Shown here: piece by piece, positions 52,097 to 62,184 of the stretch | Position numbering within the stretch: position 1 is the stretch's first letter | Layout of the letters: every line of letters begins with the position of its first letter | NCBI RefSeq assembly: GCF_003971195.1 | Contig: NZ_CP034593.1 | Coordinates: 62,001 to 126,000, forward strand | Length of the DNA stretch: 64,000 nt | Direction: 5' to 3' | DNA from: Flaviflexus ciconiae | Lineage (GTDB): Bacteria > Actinomycetota > Actinomycetes > Actinomycetales > Actinomycetaceae | Made by a program: the position numbers and the translations under genes | The notes under the pieces: model-generated | Told to the model about the DNA's origin: nothing | What the model saw: the letters and a program-made list of their open reading frames with translations, nothing else | Databases searched by the model: none

Positions 52097-53380
52097 ATGA
52101 GCATGACTGATCAGGCCATTCGGGAAGCTCGCGAAGTTGAGCTGCTAACCGGCAACGATGCCGGCGATATGCTGAGCGCTGCGCTCGCAAACACCGGGAT
52201 CGTCCGGTCGTGGAAGGTGCATTCCGTCCACCACCGTCCCGGCGCCGGAGTGACCGTAGGCTACACGGTCCAGATCGAAGGACCCGGAAACCCGCACGTT
52301 CTCGTCCCGGGCGGCAAAGTTGCCGACGAATACATCTGTGCCACCACCGGCAAGGTGTCCCCGCCGCCTTCCGACATCCTCGTCCGCATCGACGGCCCCG
52401 ACGGAATTGTTGTTCACGTGTGGCGCCACCCCAACGACCCGGAACTCCCTGCCCTCAAGGTTGCCTGCGAATCGCGAGCCATGGGCAACCTGATTGGCCA
52501 GCGAGTCAAGCTTGAACTCCTCTCGTACCGGCCGACCCGCCGCGGCGTGCTCCGCGTGATCTACCCGGACCAGACGAAGGCCTACGCGAAGGTCGTCCGC
52601 CCCGCCCACGCACACTCGCTCGTAAAACGGCACCGGATGCTGGTTGACGCTGGGATCCCGGCACCCCGGGTCCTGCACGACACGCCCGAGGGTCTTGTTC
52701 TTATTTCCTCCGGTGAAGGCGAGCCGCTCGCCAATCTGCTGAGCCGGGGCATGGGGGAGAACACCGACAAGGTGCTCGGCAACCTCATTGGTCTGCTCGA
52801 CAAGCTCCCAGAACAGGCGGCCACTTTGACGAGGCGTCCTGCCTGGTCCGAGCGTGCCGACCACTACGCCAACGCCGCCATCACCGTCCTCCCGCAGTAC
52901 CGGACGAGGATTGAAATGCTGGCCTACGGTGTCAACTACCTCATGGCCAACTCCGACCCGGGTCCCGTTATCACCACCCACGGCGACTTCTACGAAGCAA
53001 ACATCCTCATGGATTCTGAAAACAACAGCGTTTCCGCACTGATTGATGTCGACTCGCTGGGCCCCGGATATCGGGTGGATGACCTGGGCTGCTTGCTCGG
53101 GCACATCTCCGTCCTGCCGTACCTGGCGCCCCAGGCCTACCCTCATGTTCCCGCGGAGCTGGAACGGTGGGCGCAGGGCTGCGAGGAGCAGGTTGATCCC
53201 ACGGCCCTCATGGCACGCTGCGCCGGCGTAACCCTTTCTCTGATTGCCGGAGCCCGCCGCGAAGACGGCCGTGAGTGGTTGAGCGACGCCGAGGGCAGGC
53301 TTGCTGCCGCAGAACGGTGGCTTGCTCGCGGCTACGGCCACCTGGCCCGGCGCAACCGCATGACGGCCAGCGGCAAATAG
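52097..53380 (+). CDS. Phosphotransferase-fold kinase (APH/choline-kinase-like)
   Basis: 427 residues from ATG 52097 (or 52103). The first 120 residues form an extra N-terminal domain (SWKVHSVHHRPGAGVTVGY). The kinase part has the ATP-binding Lys region (YPDQTKAYAKVVRP), HSLVKRHRMLVDAGIPAPRVL, the catalytic loop THGDFYEANILMD, and the metal motif LIDVDSLGPGYRVDDLG. This layout resembles maltokinase- and aminoglycoside-phosphotransferase-like proteins of actinobacteria. The substrate is unknown. It diverges from add and is followed by a terminator hairpin. Confidence 0.8.
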   Translation: MSMTDQAIREAREVELLTGNDAGDMLSAALANTGIVRSWKVHSVHHRPGAGVTVGYTVQIEGPGNPHVLVPGGKVADEYICATTGKVSPPPSDILVRIDGPDGIVVHVWRHPNDPELPALKVACESRAMGNLIGQRVKLELLSYRPTRRGVLRVIYPDQTKAYAKVVRPAHAHSLVKRHRMLVDAGIPAPRVLHDTPEGLVLISSGEGEPLANLLSRGMGENTDKVLGNLIGLLDKLPEQAATLTRRPAWSERADHYANAAITVLPQYRTRIEMLAYGVNYLMANSDPGPVITTHGDFYEANILMDSENNSVSALIDVDSLGPGYRVDDLGCLLGHISVLPYLAPQAYPHVPAELERWAQGCEEQVDPTALMARCAGVTLSLIAGARREDGREWLSDAEGRLAAAERWLARGYGHLARRNRMTASGK

Positions 53381-53417
53381 TCCCGACAGATAGAGCTTCC
53401 CGGGGAAAGCACGGGCG

Positions 53418-53457
53418 TGAGCCCTGCTCGGCAAAAGAGCCGACACAGCGGGGCTCA
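53418..53457. terminator. Two-part hairpin between convergent genes
   Basis: Outer arms TGAGCCC (53418-53424) and GGGCTCA (53451-53457); inner arms CGGC (53429-53432) and GCCG (53439-53442) around AAAAGA. It lies between the kinase at 52097 and the convergent acyltransferase. Confidence 0.6.
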
Positions 53458-53508
53458 GCCGCGCATGGGACGTTGGAGCGAGTTCCACAAACTCCGGCGA
53501 GGGGAGGG

Positions 53509-55620
53509 CTAGTTTATTCCCTCGTCCGCGTAGCTCATCAGTGGGAGGTTGAAGAGCTCCGGGTAAGAAGCCCTCATCTGTTCCTCGATAAAGGGGCGGG
53601 CCGAGTTCACGAACGTGGCTGACAGGTGGTTCTCGTCCCGGAGAACGTAGACGTTGCCGACGGTTCCGTAGCATTCACTGTTGTCACACAGGTATTCTGA
53701 TGTGTCGAACATGTCGATAGTGGGACGGTCCAGCGGGTAACCCTGCTCATCTATGGTGGCGCTGTAGAAGGCATCGCGGTCCTGGCCGCACTCCGTGTGC
53801 GCATCGCCGTTGGCTTCTTGAATACAGTAGAACCACTCTTCGGTCTGTTCCGGGTTTTCGCGGAACAGGAAGACGGGGATCCCCATGTCGGTGATTCGAT
53901 CGACGGCCTGAACCATGCCCTCCGATGTCATCTCGGGCTCGGTACCGAGCCTCGTAGTTCCCGTTGTAATGACAAGATCTGGTTGCCGCTGGGCGATTGT
54001 GGCCATGACGTTTTCATTCCACTCGACACAGCTCGGTGTCACCTGGATACCCGCCTCGTTGTCCTCCGGGTCGGTTGTCAGCAGGCAACCGGACTTTTCG
54101 TACAGCTCGAGATCCCACCCGTACTCCTCGGCTAGCTCGCCGATTGCGGCGGACCATTGGCCCGTGTGGGAAGACCCCGCCATGATCACCAACGGCCCGC
54201 TGTCAGCCACCGGGTGTTGGCAGGAGGTGGGGTCGGTGCCGTCCTTGCGCTGGATGCAGGGGGACTCGAGGTTAGCTTCGCGCTGCCACCCCACATCGAC
54301 CTTAAGGATGTCTTTCTCCGGTGCCGGGGTGCGGCCCTCAATGACCATGTAGGCCGGAGCCATCATCGCACCGGCGCCCGGGTAGTCGGCGTTGACGAGG
54401 GATTCTTCGAACTCAATGACGGTGGCTTCGAGCTCCTCTTCGCTGAAGGCGAGGGCCCCGGAGGCGAGAATGAAGGAAGAAACGACGGCGGTTGTTCCTG
54501 TGGCCAGCGACCGGACGGGGTGAGGGAAGGCCAGCTTCCAGTTTGCGGCACCGTCTTCGAAGAACTTCTTACCCAGGTATCCGGCGACAAGCGAAAGTGC
54601 GAGCACGAAGACTGCGGTCTGCGTGTCGGCGCGCCCTTGACCGGTTGCTGCCAGGGTGTAAATAAGGATTGGCCAGTGCCACAGGTACAGCGAATAGGAG
54701 ATATCCCCAATGCGCTGGAACGGCCACTTGCGAAGCATCCTGTCGGCGCCCCAGCGGGTGCGGGTTTTACCTGCCGTGAGAACGAGGCAGACGCCGAGGA
54801 CGGGCCACAGGGCAGCGGGCCCGGGGAAGAGGGCCGCACCATCCAGCACGAATCCGCAGGAGACAATCAAGGCAATACCCACCCAGGACATGATTCCGCG
54901 GGTGACCGGTCCAAGCTTGATGTTGCCGACAACCAGGCCGAGAACGCCGGGGAGGGTGAGTTCCCAGGCCCTGGAGAATGTCGAGAAATACGCGGAGGCC
55001 TGGCTGGTCGCCGTGTCGTGTATCGCCCATCCGAACGAGGCGGCACTGACGATAAGGAGAACACCAATGAGGGTGCTCTTCTTCGTAAGACCGGCCTTGG
55101 TTGCGATGAACGCGACGAGCATGACGAGGAACGTCATGGCGACATGGAACTGGCCCTGAATAGAGGTAGACCAGATATGTTGAAGCGGGGATGTTTGCGG
55201 CCCCGCAGCATCGTAGGTCAGCTGAGAATTAATGAGCTCCCAGTTCTCGTAAAAGAAAATACTTGCCTGCAACTCGGCGTAGAGCTGTGGCTGTTCAGAC
55301 AGGGGAGTGAGGAAGATTCCGGCTACTCCAACTGCGACAAGGACGGGAAGGAGCGGGATGAAGAGGCGGCGGATCAGGCCGGAGAAACGCTTTGTAAGAT
55401 CAATGCGCCACGTCTTGCCGGTGCGGCGAAGGAGGCTTGGGGTGGCAAGGAAACCGGTGATGGCGAGGAAGACATCGATGCCTCCCGAGACCTTGCCGGC
55501 TCCGAAGATGTGGAAGAGGACGACAAGGAGGATTGCGAGTCCTCTAACACCGTGCAGCTCCGGCCTGAATGAGCGAGAGTCGGAGAATGCACGGGTCGAC
55601 GAGGCGGGTCTCTTCGGCAC
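53509..55620 (-). CDS. Acyltransferase (OafA/YrhL type) with SGNH domain
   Basis: 703 residues from GTG 55620. The N-terminal acyltransferase-3 domain (about residues 18-390) begins PELHGVRGLAILLVVLFHIF with the conserved HGVRG and has about ten membrane segments. After a last segment near residue 375, an extracytoplasmic SGNH hydrolase-like domain follows: VIMAGSSHTGQW (block I, Ser in GSSH), TTGTTRLG, and RDENHLSATF with the catalytic His. Cys pairs suggest disulphides. Such proteins O-acetylate surface glycans or peptidoglycan. It lies beside a two-component system on the same strand but with its own start. Confidence 0.92.
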   Translation of the reverse strand: MPKRPASSTRAFSDSRSFRPELHGVRGLAILLVVLFHIFGAGKVSGGIDVFLAITGFLATPSLLRRTGKTWRIDLTKRFSGLIRRLFIPLLPVLVAVGVAGIFLTPLSEQPQLYAELQASIFFYENWELINSQLTYDAAGPQTSPLQHIWSTSIQGQFHVAMTFLVMLVAFIATKAGLTKKSTLIGVLLIVSAASFGWAIHDTATSQASAYFSTFSRAWELTLPGVLGLVVGNIKLGPVTRGIMSWVGIALIVSCGFVLDGAALFPGPAALWPVLGVCLVLTAGKTRTRWGADRMLRKWPFQRIGDISYSLYLWHWPILIYTLAATGQGRADTQTAVFVLALSLVAGYLGKKFFEDGAANWKLAFPHPVRSLATGTTAVVSSFILASGALAFSEEELEATVIEFEESLVNADYPGAGAMMAPAYMVIEGRTPAPEKDILKVDVGWQREANLESPCIQRKDGTDPTSCQHPVADSGPLVIMAGSSHTGQWSAAIGELAEEYGWDLELYEKSGCLLTTDPEDNEAGIQVTPSCVEWNENVMATIAQRQPDLVITTGTTRLGTEPEMTSEGMVQAVDRITDMGIPVFLFRENPEQTEEWFYCIQEANGDAHTECGQDRDAFYSATIDEQGYPLDRPTIDMFDTSEYLCDNSECYGTVGNVYVLRDENHLSATFVNSARPFIEEQMRASYPELFNLPLMSYADEGIN

Positions 55621-55649
55621 ACATTAAGGGTACCGAAAGGAGCAAGTGA

Positions 55650-56336
55650 CTATCTGCCCCGGCCTTCGTTGACTGGCTCACTGAGCCGGTACCCCATGTT
55701 GCGGACAGTCGTGATCCACTCGTTGCCGATCTTGCGTCGCAGGTAGCGAATGTAGACGTCAACGACGTTCGAATTTGGGTCGAAATCGTAGCCCCAAACC
55801 CGATCGAGTAGCTGCTCGCGGGACAGCACCTGATCGGGATGATTCATGAACGCCTCGAGCAGAGAAAACTCGCGGGATGACAGGTCAATGATTCTGCCAG
55901 ACAGAGTCACCTGGTGCTTGGGCAGGTCCATGACGAGCTCGCCCACCTGAAGCTGGGTGGTTGACTGGGTGGGGGCCTCGGAACGCAGGCGTAGGCGGAC
56001 GCGGGCGAGAAGCTCCTCGAACCGGAATGGCTTCGCCATGTAGTCGTCTGCACCGGACTCGAGGCCCTGCACGGTGTCACCAACGGAGGACCGAGCGGTC
56101 AGGATGATAACGGGAGTGGCTACACCCTGGCCGCGGAGCCTTTCGAGAACCTCGTAGCCGTTAATGTCGGGAAGGCCGATATCGAGAATGATGAGATCGT
56201 AGCCTCCGGATAGTCCGTGCATGACACCGTCCTCACCGGTGCTTGCCACGGTGGACAGGTGGCCGGCGGACTTCAAGCCCTTCGAAACGAAGGACGAGAT
56301 GCCGGCCTCGTCTTCAACGATCAGGATGTTGGCCAT
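55650..56336 (-). CDS. OmpR/PhoB-type response regulator
   Basis: 228 residues. Receiver domain: ILIVEDEAGISSFV, phospho-acceptor Asp in YDLIILDIGLPDINGYEVL, Thr in VIILTARSS, Lys in DDYMAKPFRFEELL. The winged-helix C-terminus has LSSREFSLLEAFMNHPDQVLSR and VDVYIRYLRRKIG. ATG 56336 has GAGGAG 5 nt upstream. The kinase gene overlaps it by 16 bp upstream, so the pair is a co-expressed two-component system; the stimulus is unknown. The acyltransferase gene starts about 30 bp after its stop and could be a target or co-transcribed. Confidence 0.94.
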   Translation of the reverse strand: MANILIVEDEAGISSFVSKGLKSAGHLSTVASTGEDGVMHGLSGGYDLIILDIGLPDINGYEVLERLRGQGVATPVIILTARSSVGDTVQGLESGADDYMAKPFRFEELLARVRLRLRSEAPTQSTTQLQVGELVMDLPKHQVTLSGRIIDLSSREFSLLEAFMNHPDQVLSREQLLDRVWGYDFDPNSNVVDVYIRYLRRKIGNEWITTVRNMGYRLSEPVNEGRGR

Positions 56337-57742
56337 GGGGTCTCCTCGTGCGGAATAACAATGGTGAAGGTGGATCCCTTCCCGGGGGTAGATTCAAGGT
56401 CGATGCGGCCGCCGTGCGACTGAGCAATTGCGGCAACGATGGGCAGGCCCAGGCCGGCGCCCTCGACCGTCGTATCGGCGCGACCAAAACGCTCGAAGAT
56501 CTTGGTCTGGCGCTCAGAACTGACGCCGATCCCGCGGTCGTGTACCCAGAGGCGCGCCTCGCGACCAACGGATATTCCAATGCCGATCATCGATCCCTTC
56601 GGGGAGAACTTCACGGCATTCGCAGCAAGCTGGACCATTGCCTGCGTCATGCGCTGATCGTCCATTTCAATAATGGACTCGATGCGGGACTCGAGCTGCC
56701 ACGTATGTTCGGGACTGATTTGCTGAACCAGTTCGTAAACGTGATCAATAAACGGCCCAGCATCCACCGGATGGGTGTGAACAAAGTCGGGGCGCTCAGC
56801 CTTGGCGAGCATAACGAGGTCATCTGCGAGCCGGTGCATGCGGTCGAGCTCGTGAATCGAAAGATCGCGAACCGAGCTCACGTCCTCGGGATCGTCGGCA
56901 TCCATGAGCTCAAGATGACCGCGGACAATTGTGATCGGGGTGCGAAGCTCGTGCCCAGCATCATCCAATAGTCGCATCTGGGAGTCGAAGCTGGCTTGGA
57001 TACGGTCCAGCATCGTGTTGAAGGTGCGGGCCATGTCGGCCAGGTCATCGTTGGTGTCTACTTCGATGCGAGCATCCAGGTCAGTTTCCCTGATCTGCTC
57101 AGCTGTTTCTCGTAGCTCCCTGATGGGGCGCAGTAGCTCGCCCGCGATAAGCCAGGAGGCACCGAGAAGAATGGCGAGACAGATAACCGCGGCGATGAGA
57201 TAGATCTGGAATGTGTCGACGAGCTGGGATAGTTCCGCATCGAAGTCGTAGGCAACGGCATAGGCGCCGGAGCCAAGATCTCCCAGGGTGATTGGCATCA
57301 GGGCGTAGCGGTACGTTGACGTTGCCGTGGCGACCGTGCGGACCTCACCCTCCTGTGACCCCTCGAGCGCTTCAGCGCGAGCATCGAGAGTGTCCATGAG
57401 CTCGTCGTCGGCGATCATGTCGAGCCCACCAGGTTGTGTCCACGCGGGCCGAGACCCGACGTAACCAACCATGCCCTCCGATTCCTCGGGCACCCGGTGG
57501 CTCAGGACGTCCTGCAAGAGGTCGCTTAAGTTGTTGAAGTTATCGGACTCGTAAGCCTCTACCGCTTCCGTTGCGAACTCTTCGAGTGCAATCTGAAGCT
57601 GGTTATTGATCCGATCCTCGATCTGGTTCCGCTGAACCGTGAAAAAGGCAATACCGACAACTGTCAGGGTCATTGTTGTCAGAAGGAAAACGGTGGCCAC
57701 GATACGCGTGCGCACCGACCAGCGGGGCTTCGGTAACCGCAT
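56321..57742 (-). CDS. Sensor histidine kinase
   Basis: About 473 residues. ATG 57742 is preferred to GTG 57748 because GGAAGG sits at the right distance. Membrane segments are near residues 13-35 and 180-205 with an external sensor domain of about 140 residues. A HAMP linker follows (RPIRELRETAEQIRETDLDARIEV), then the His box LLDDAGHELRTPITIVRGHLE, N box QLAANAVKFSPKGS, and G boxes VHDRGIGVSSERQ and GAGLGLPIVAAIA. It phosphorylates the regulator next to it. No known sensor domain is recognised. Confidence 0.93.
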   Translation of the reverse strand: MRLPKPRWSVRTRIVATVFLLTTMTLTVVGIAFFTVQRNQIEDRINNQLQIALEEFATEAVEAYESDNFNNLSDLLQDVLSHRVPEESEGMVGYVGSRPAWTQPGGLDMIADDELMDTLDARAEALEGSQEGEVRTVATATSTYRYALMPITLGDLGSGAYAVAYDFDAELSQLVDTFQIYLIAAVICLAILLGASWLIAGELLRPIRELRETAEQIRETDLDARIEVDTNDDLADMARTFNTMLDRIQASFDSQMRLLDDAGHELRTPITIVRGHLELMDADDPEDVSSVRDLSIHELDRMHRLADDLVMLAKAERPDFVHTHPVDAGPFIDHVYELVQQISPEHTWQLESRIESIIEMDDQRMTQAMVQLAANAVKFSPKGSMIGIGISVGREARLWVHDRGIGVSSERQTKIFERFGRADTTVEGAGLGLPIVAAIAQSHGGRIDLESTPGKGSTFTIVIPHEETPWPTS

Positions 57743-57952
57743 GGACACCCTTCCTGTTCAGACAACATGTTGGGCGGGATTAGAAACTCTCCCTAGCCCT
57801 GATTATCAAGGAAAATTATGAGGGATAGATGAGAAACACCAATATTGCGGAGAAAAAGCACAATATCGACAGATAACCGAGCGAGGGAGGAAGAAACGAC
57901 TGCGGGCAGGGAAACGAACGAGACTGATGGAAGCAAGAGTTCGGGTAACGAA

Positions 57953-57978
57953 GAGCGGGCGGCACGTGCCGCCCGCTC
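57953..57978 (-). terminator. Long palindromic terminator after the aminotransferase
   Basis: GAGCGGGCGGCAC (57953-57965) is followed directly by its complement GTGCCGCCCGCTC, a perfect 26-bp palindrome. It lies 46 bp past the aminotransferase stop on the minus strand. Confidence 0.8.
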
Positions 57979-58023
57979 TCGAATCTCGCGCCGGCACAAA
58001 ATGACCGGGAAGAATTCATTTAA

Positions 58024-59234
58024 CTAGTTGTTGAGTAGCTTCTGGATGCGCTGGACGCCCTCGAGAATATCCTCGTCCGCCATCGCGTACGACAGGCGGA
58101 GATAGCCGGAGGGACCGAAGGCCTCACCGGGAACAACAGCGACCTCGGCCTCTTCGAGGATGATCTCGGCAAGCTCGGAGGACGTGGTCGGGACGCGCCC
58201 GGCGATCTCTCGCCCAAGCACCTTCTCCACGGACGGGTAAGCGTAAAACGCACCCTGCGGGGTGGGGACCTCGAAGCCATCGACCTTGCGCAACTCGGCA
58301 ACGATAAGCTGGCGGCGACGGTCAAAGGCCTCGCGGAACTCGGCAACGGAAGCCTGGTCGCCGGTGAGAGCCTGGAGGGCGGCTGCCTGGCTGACGTTTG
58401 CGACGTTCGAGGTCATATGAGACTGCATGTTCGTGGCGGCCTTAATGATGTCGGCAGGGCCGTACATCCAACCAACCCGCCACCCCGTCATCGCGTATGT
58501 CTTGGCAACGCCGTTAAGAACAAGCGTCTGATTTGCGAGCTCGGGAACCTCGGCAAGAATGTACGAGTTCTCCAGGCCGTCGTAAGTCAGGTGCTCGTAG
58601 ATCTCATCAGTAATGATCCAGATGCCGTGCTCGAGAGCCCACTCGCCAATCGCCTTCGTCTGCTCCTTTGAATAGAGAGCACCGGTTGGGTTCGAAGGCG
58701 AGCAGAACAGCAGAACCTTCGTTTTCTCCGTGCGGGCCGCTTCCAGCTGCTCGACGGTGACCTTGTATTCCTGGTCGGCTCCGGCGAACACCTCAACGGG
58801 AACGCCACCGGCTAGACGGATAGCCTCGGGGTAGGTGGTCCAGTACGGGGCGGGGAGAATAACCTCGTCGCCCTCGTCAAGGAGCGCGGCGAAAGACTCG
58901 AAGACGGCCTGCTTGCCACCATTCGTCACGATGATGTTGTTCGGGTCAACCTCAACACCGGAATCGCGGCGCGTCTTCTCCGCGATCGCCTGGCGAAGTG
59001 CCGGCTGTCCCTTCGCGGGGAGTAGCGGTGATTCTTCGGGTCGCGAGCCGCGGTGATAGCGGCCTCGACAATATGATCGGGCGTGGGGAAGTCGGGCTCG
59101 CCGGCGCCGAAGCCAATAACCGGGCGTCCGGCGGCCTTCAGGGCCTTGGCCTTAGCGTCGACGGCAAGGGTTGCAGATTCTTGAAGTGCGCCAAGCCGCG
59201 CGGATACGCGGCGCGCAGGTGTATTTGTACTCAC
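58024..59234 (-). pseudogene. aspC: Aspartate aminotransferase (class I/II), frameshifted
   Basis: From ATG 59234 the first part reads [34 protein letters not shown]. The frame breaks after NHRYSP; in the next frame [20 protein letters not shown], then [12 protein letters not shown] continue to 58024. One C missing from a C run (plus-strand GGGG at 59017-59020) explains it and makes the interval divisible by three, about 403 residues. The PLP lysine is in [16 protein letters not shown], with SNPTGALYS and the binding Asp/Tyr in ITDEIYEHL. It interconverts aspartate/2-oxoglutarate with oxaloacetate/glutamate. It is a core gene, so a sequencing error is far likelier than loss. Confidence 0.9.
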
Positions 59235-59714
59235 CCGGTAATCTTTTCACGTCTTCCCCCGCATGTCTGCGCCTTATTACTCTATGGACACAGTTTTCTA
59301 CCAGGATGGAACAATGACCACCAGAAAGGCGACGCCGGAGAGTGGTGAACGGCAGGCTCCGGGGTGTCGGAAGCTATCGACGCATGTTGGGGGATAGCTG
59401 GAACCTCTAGGGCCGGGTGAATTCTGCCGGCGGCGTCCACTGCGGCGTGACGAGGAGCTCCGCTCCCGCGCTGTCAGGGGTACTGTTATCGAACGATGCG
59501 CGATACTGTGGTCGATCGCGAGATCGCCGTACTCCATCACTAAGGAAGGTGCGGCCGAACGATGTCAGTGGGATGTAGCCCGTGATGCTCACCACCCTGG
59601 CGCCACCCGGTTCGACTTCGAGACTTCAGGGTATTAATGTTGGCAAAGGCGTGAGAACGTTCACTGGCTATTAACCGCTCGGGCGGGCATAATAGACAAG
59701 GCTTTCTCAGTCGT
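59235..59714. other. Gap with a possible coding remnant on the minus strand
   Basis: About 480 bp between aspC and tRNA-Trp. A stop-bounded minus-strand frame of about 70 codons (59407-about 59620), with EPGGARVVSITGYIPLTSFG and a Pro-rich end, has GTG starts but no clear ribosome site. It may be a small protein or the tail of a lost gene. The tRNA-Trp/secE promoter should lie at the right end. Confidence 0.35.
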
Positions 59715-59790
59715 AGGGCAGTGGCGCAATTGGTAGCGCACCGGTCTCCAAAACCGGCGGTTGTGGGTTCGAGTCCCTCCTGCCCTGCCA
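59715..59790 (+). tRNA. tRNA-Trp (CCA)
   Basis: AGGGCAG (59715-59721) pairs with CTGCCCT (59780-59786), discriminator G59787, and CCA is encoded at 59788-59790. The anticodon loop CTCCAAA in CCGGT/ACCGG gives CCA. It lies just upstream of secE, the standard actinobacterial position. Confidence 0.96.
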
Positions 59791-59846
59791 GAGAAGGCGG
59801 TTCTTCGGAGCCGCTTTCTTTATCCCAACAAAGGAAGGACATGCGC

Positions 59847-60098
59847 GTGAGCGACGCATCAACCCAGGCCGGAGACGCCTCGCGCTCGCCCAAATCCGAG
59901 AAGAAGCTCGGTCTAGTGGCGCGCATCAAGCTGTTCTTCCGCCAGATCATCGGCGAGATGAAGAAGGTCGTCACCCCGACCCGTAAGGAACTGGGAACCC
60001 TGTTCGTCACGGTCATCGTGTTCGTGCTCATTATCATGGCTTTTGTAGGCCTGCTGGACGTTGTCTTTGCACGGCTAGCATTTTTGATCTTCGGCTAG
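59847..60098 (+). CDS. secE: Preprotein translocase subunit SecE
   Basis: About 83 residues. GTG 59847 is chosen because AAGGAAGG ends 8 nt before it; ATG 59841 is only 2 nt from that site but would add just two residues. The short Ser-rich N-terminus is followed by LVARIKLFFRQIIGEMKKVVTPTRKEL and one membrane segment (LFVTVIVFVLIIMAFVGLLD), the full SecE pattern of Gram-positives. It stabilises SecY in the translocon. nusG follows after 14 bp. Confidence 0.95.
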   Translation: MSDASTQAGDASRSPKSEKKLGLVARIKLFFRQIIGEMKKVVTPTRKELGTLFVTVIVFVLIIMAFVGLLDVVFARLAFLIFG

Positions 60099-60112
60099 GA
60101 AAGTAGGAAATC

Positions 60113-60886
60113 GTGTCGCAGGACGAGTCGATGAATTCCGAGGAGATCTCGGACGCTGTCGAGACCCCGGCGGAAGACGCTGCCACGGACGCTCCTGCTG
60201 AGGAGAATCAGGTCGAGGAAACTCAGGAGACCGCCGCTGAAGCGGACGAGACTGAGGCCCCGGTCGAGGATCCGACCTCACCCGCCGCGATCCGTAAGCG
60301 CCTTAAGGGCCTTCCCGGCCGCTGGTACGTGCTCCACACGTACGCCGGTTACGAGAAGCGCGTCAAGCAGAACCTCGAGATCCGCACCAAGTCGATGAAC
60401 ATGGAGGAGTACATCTTCCAGGTCGAGGTGCCGATGGAAGAGGTCTTCGAGGTGAAGCGCGGCGAGCGCAAGCTCGTCACCCGCGTCCGCATGCCCGGAT
60501 ATGCCCTTGTTCGCATGAACATGGACAACGAGGCCTGGCGTACCGTGCAGGAAACTCAGGGCGTCACCGGCTTTGTCGGTAACGGCCGCGACCCGGTCGC
60601 TCTCACCGAGCCCGAGGTCATCAAAATGCTTACCCCGGTTGTTGAGGCCGAGGTTGCTCAGGAGCTCCGCTCTCAGGGCAAGCCCACGAAGGGCCAGCCC
60701 GCCGTTGTCTCCGTCGAGTTCGAGGTTGGCGAGAACGTCATCCTTACCACCGAGCCGTGGGTCGGTATGCCGGCCACGATCGATGCGGTCGACGCAGCAA
60801 ACCAGCGCCTCACGGTGCTCATGACACTTGTCGGCCAGGAAACCCCGGTCGATCTGTCCTTCGGTCAGGTCAAGAAGGCCGACTAG
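60113..60886 (+). CDS. nusG: Transcription termination/antitermination factor NusG
   Basis: 257 residues from GTG 60113. An acidic, probably disordered extension of about 60 residues (rich in Glu, Asp, Ala, Thr) precedes the NGN domain ([19 protein letters not shown], then [11 protein letters not shown] and VTGFVGNG). The C-terminal KOW domain starts [22 protein letters not shown]. It binds RNA polymerase and links it to Rho or the ribosome. The long acidic extension is common in actinobacteria. It follows secE, its universal partner. Confidence 0.97.
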   Translation: MSQDESMNSEEISDAVETPAEDAATDAPAEENQVEETQETAAEADETEAPVEDPTSPAAIRKRLKGLPGRWYVLHTYAGYEKRVKQNLEIRTKSMNMEEYIFQVEVPMEEVFEVKRGERKLVTRVRMPGYALVRMNMDNEAWRTVQETQGVTGFVGNGRDPVALTEPEVIKMLTPVVEAEVAQELRSQGKPTKGQPAVVSVEFEVGENVILTTEPWVGMPATIDAVDAANQRLTVLMTLVGQETPVDLSFGQVKKAD

Positions 60887-60950
60887 AAGGAAACCAGGGC
60901 GGACCCCTCTGCCATTGGGTTCCGTCAACACTCAAGAAATAAGGATCATC

Positions 60951-61379
60951 ATGCCTCCCAAGAAGAAGGTTGCTGGCCTGATCAAGCTCCAGATTCAGGC
61001 TGGCGCAGCTACCCCGGCACCGCCCATCGGTCCGGCTCTCGGTCAGCACGGCGTCAACATCATGGAGTTCTGCAAGGCCTACAACGCCGCGACAGAATCC
61101 CAGCGTGGAAACGTCATCCCTGTCGAGATCACCGTGTACGAGGACCGCTCGTTCACGTTCATCACGAAGACCCCGCCCGCAGCAGAGCTCATTAAGAAGG
61201 CTGCTGGCGTCAAGAAGGCTTCGGCCACCCCGCACACCGTCAAGGTCGGCAAGCTGACCAAGGACCAGGTGCGCGAAATCGCCGAGATGAAGATGCCCGA
61301 CCTTAATGCCAATGACATTGAGGCAGCATCCGCCATCGTCGCAGGCACCGCCCGCTCCATGGGCATCACGGTCGAGTAA
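60951..61379 (+). CDS. rplK: 50S ribosomal protein L11
   Basis: 142 residues from ATG 60951. It has [31 protein letters not shown], then [19 protein letters not shown], and ends with [23 protein letters not shown]. It binds 23S rRNA in the GTPase-associated centre and is needed for the stringent response. It lies between nusG and rplA as usual. There is a 64-bp gap after nusG. Confidence 0.98.
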   Translation: MPPKKKVAGLIKLQIQAGAATPAPPIGPALGQHGVNIMEFCKAYNAATESQRGNVIPVEITVYEDRSFTFITKTPPAAELIKKAAGVKKASATPHTVKVGKLTKDQVREIAEMKMPDLNANDIEAASAIVAGTARSMGITVE

Positions 61380-61471
61380 TCGACAACCACAGAACTAGAA
61401 ATCCGCAACCGCGGAATGTGGAAGGGCCTGCGCAGGTCCGCTAACCACAACTGCTAAGGAGAAAAGCAGCA

Positions 61472-62182
61472 ATGGCAAAGCGCTCAAAGAACTACAAGAG
61501 GTCGGCGGAGAAGATCCACGCCGGCGAAGTTTACCACCCGAAGAAGGCCTTCGAGCTCGCCAAGGAGACGTCGACCGTTAAGTTCGACGCCACCGTCGAG
61601 GTCATGTTCCGTCTCGGCGTTGACCCCCGCAAGGCGGACCAGATGGTCCGCGGCACCGTCAACCTGCCCCACGGCACAGGTAAGACTGCTCGCGTTATCG
61701 TTTTCGCCACCGGCGAGCGTGCACAGCAGGCAATCGACGCTGGCGCTGACGAGGTCGGCGGCGACGAGCTTATCGAGAAGGTCGCAGCTGGCTGGACCGA
61801 CTTCGACTCGGCTGTCGCAACCCCGGATCTCATGGGCAAGGTCGGCCGCCTCGGCCGCGTGCTCGGCCCCCGTGGCCTCATGCCCAACCCGAAGACCGGC
61901 ACGGTCACGATGGACGTAGCGAAGGCTGTTAACGACATCAAGGGTGGCCGCATCGAGTTCCGCGTCGACAAGCACGGCAACCTCGCCTTCATCGTCGGCA
62001 AGACCTCCTTCACCGCCGAGCAGCTCGTCGACAACTACGCAGCAGCTCAGGAGGAGATCCTTCGTCTCAAGCCGTCCTCCTCGAAGGGCCGCTACATTTC
62101 GAAGGCAACCGTCTCGACCACCATGGGCCCAGGCATCCCGCTTGATGCCACCAAGACCCGTGGACTGAACGAAGAGGACTGA
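61472..62182 (+). CDS. rplA: 50S ribosomal protein L1
   Basis: 236 residues from ATG 61472 with AAGGAG upstream. Landmarks are [53 protein letters not shown] and [11 protein letters not shown] at the end. L1 binds 23S rRNA at the E-site stalk and can repress its own message. A hairpin follows 22 bp later, so transcription may end here, separate from rplJ. Confidence 0.98.
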   Translation: MAKRSKNYKRSAEKIHAGEVYHPKKAFELAKETSTVKFDATVEVMFRLGVDPRKADQMVRGTVNLPHGTGKTARVIVFATGERAQQAIDAGADEVGGDELIEKVAAGWTDFDSAVATPDLMGKVGRLGRVLGPRGLMPNPKTGTVTMDVAKAVNDIKGGRIEFRVDKHGNLAFIVGKTSFTAEQLVDNYAAAQEEILRLKPSSSKGRYISKATVSTTMGPGIPLDATKTRGLNEED

Positions 62183-62184
62183 CC

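Noticed and set aside
52145..53674. A 509-codon minus-strand frame antisense to the kinase at 52097
   Set aside because: Its composition (Gly/Arg/Val-rich, no motif) is that of a shadow of the well-supported plus-strand kinase.
54157..55572. A 471-codon plus-strand frame antisense to the acyltransferase
   Set aside because: Charged low-complexity translation with no motif, fully covered by the conserved acyltransferase-SGNH gene.
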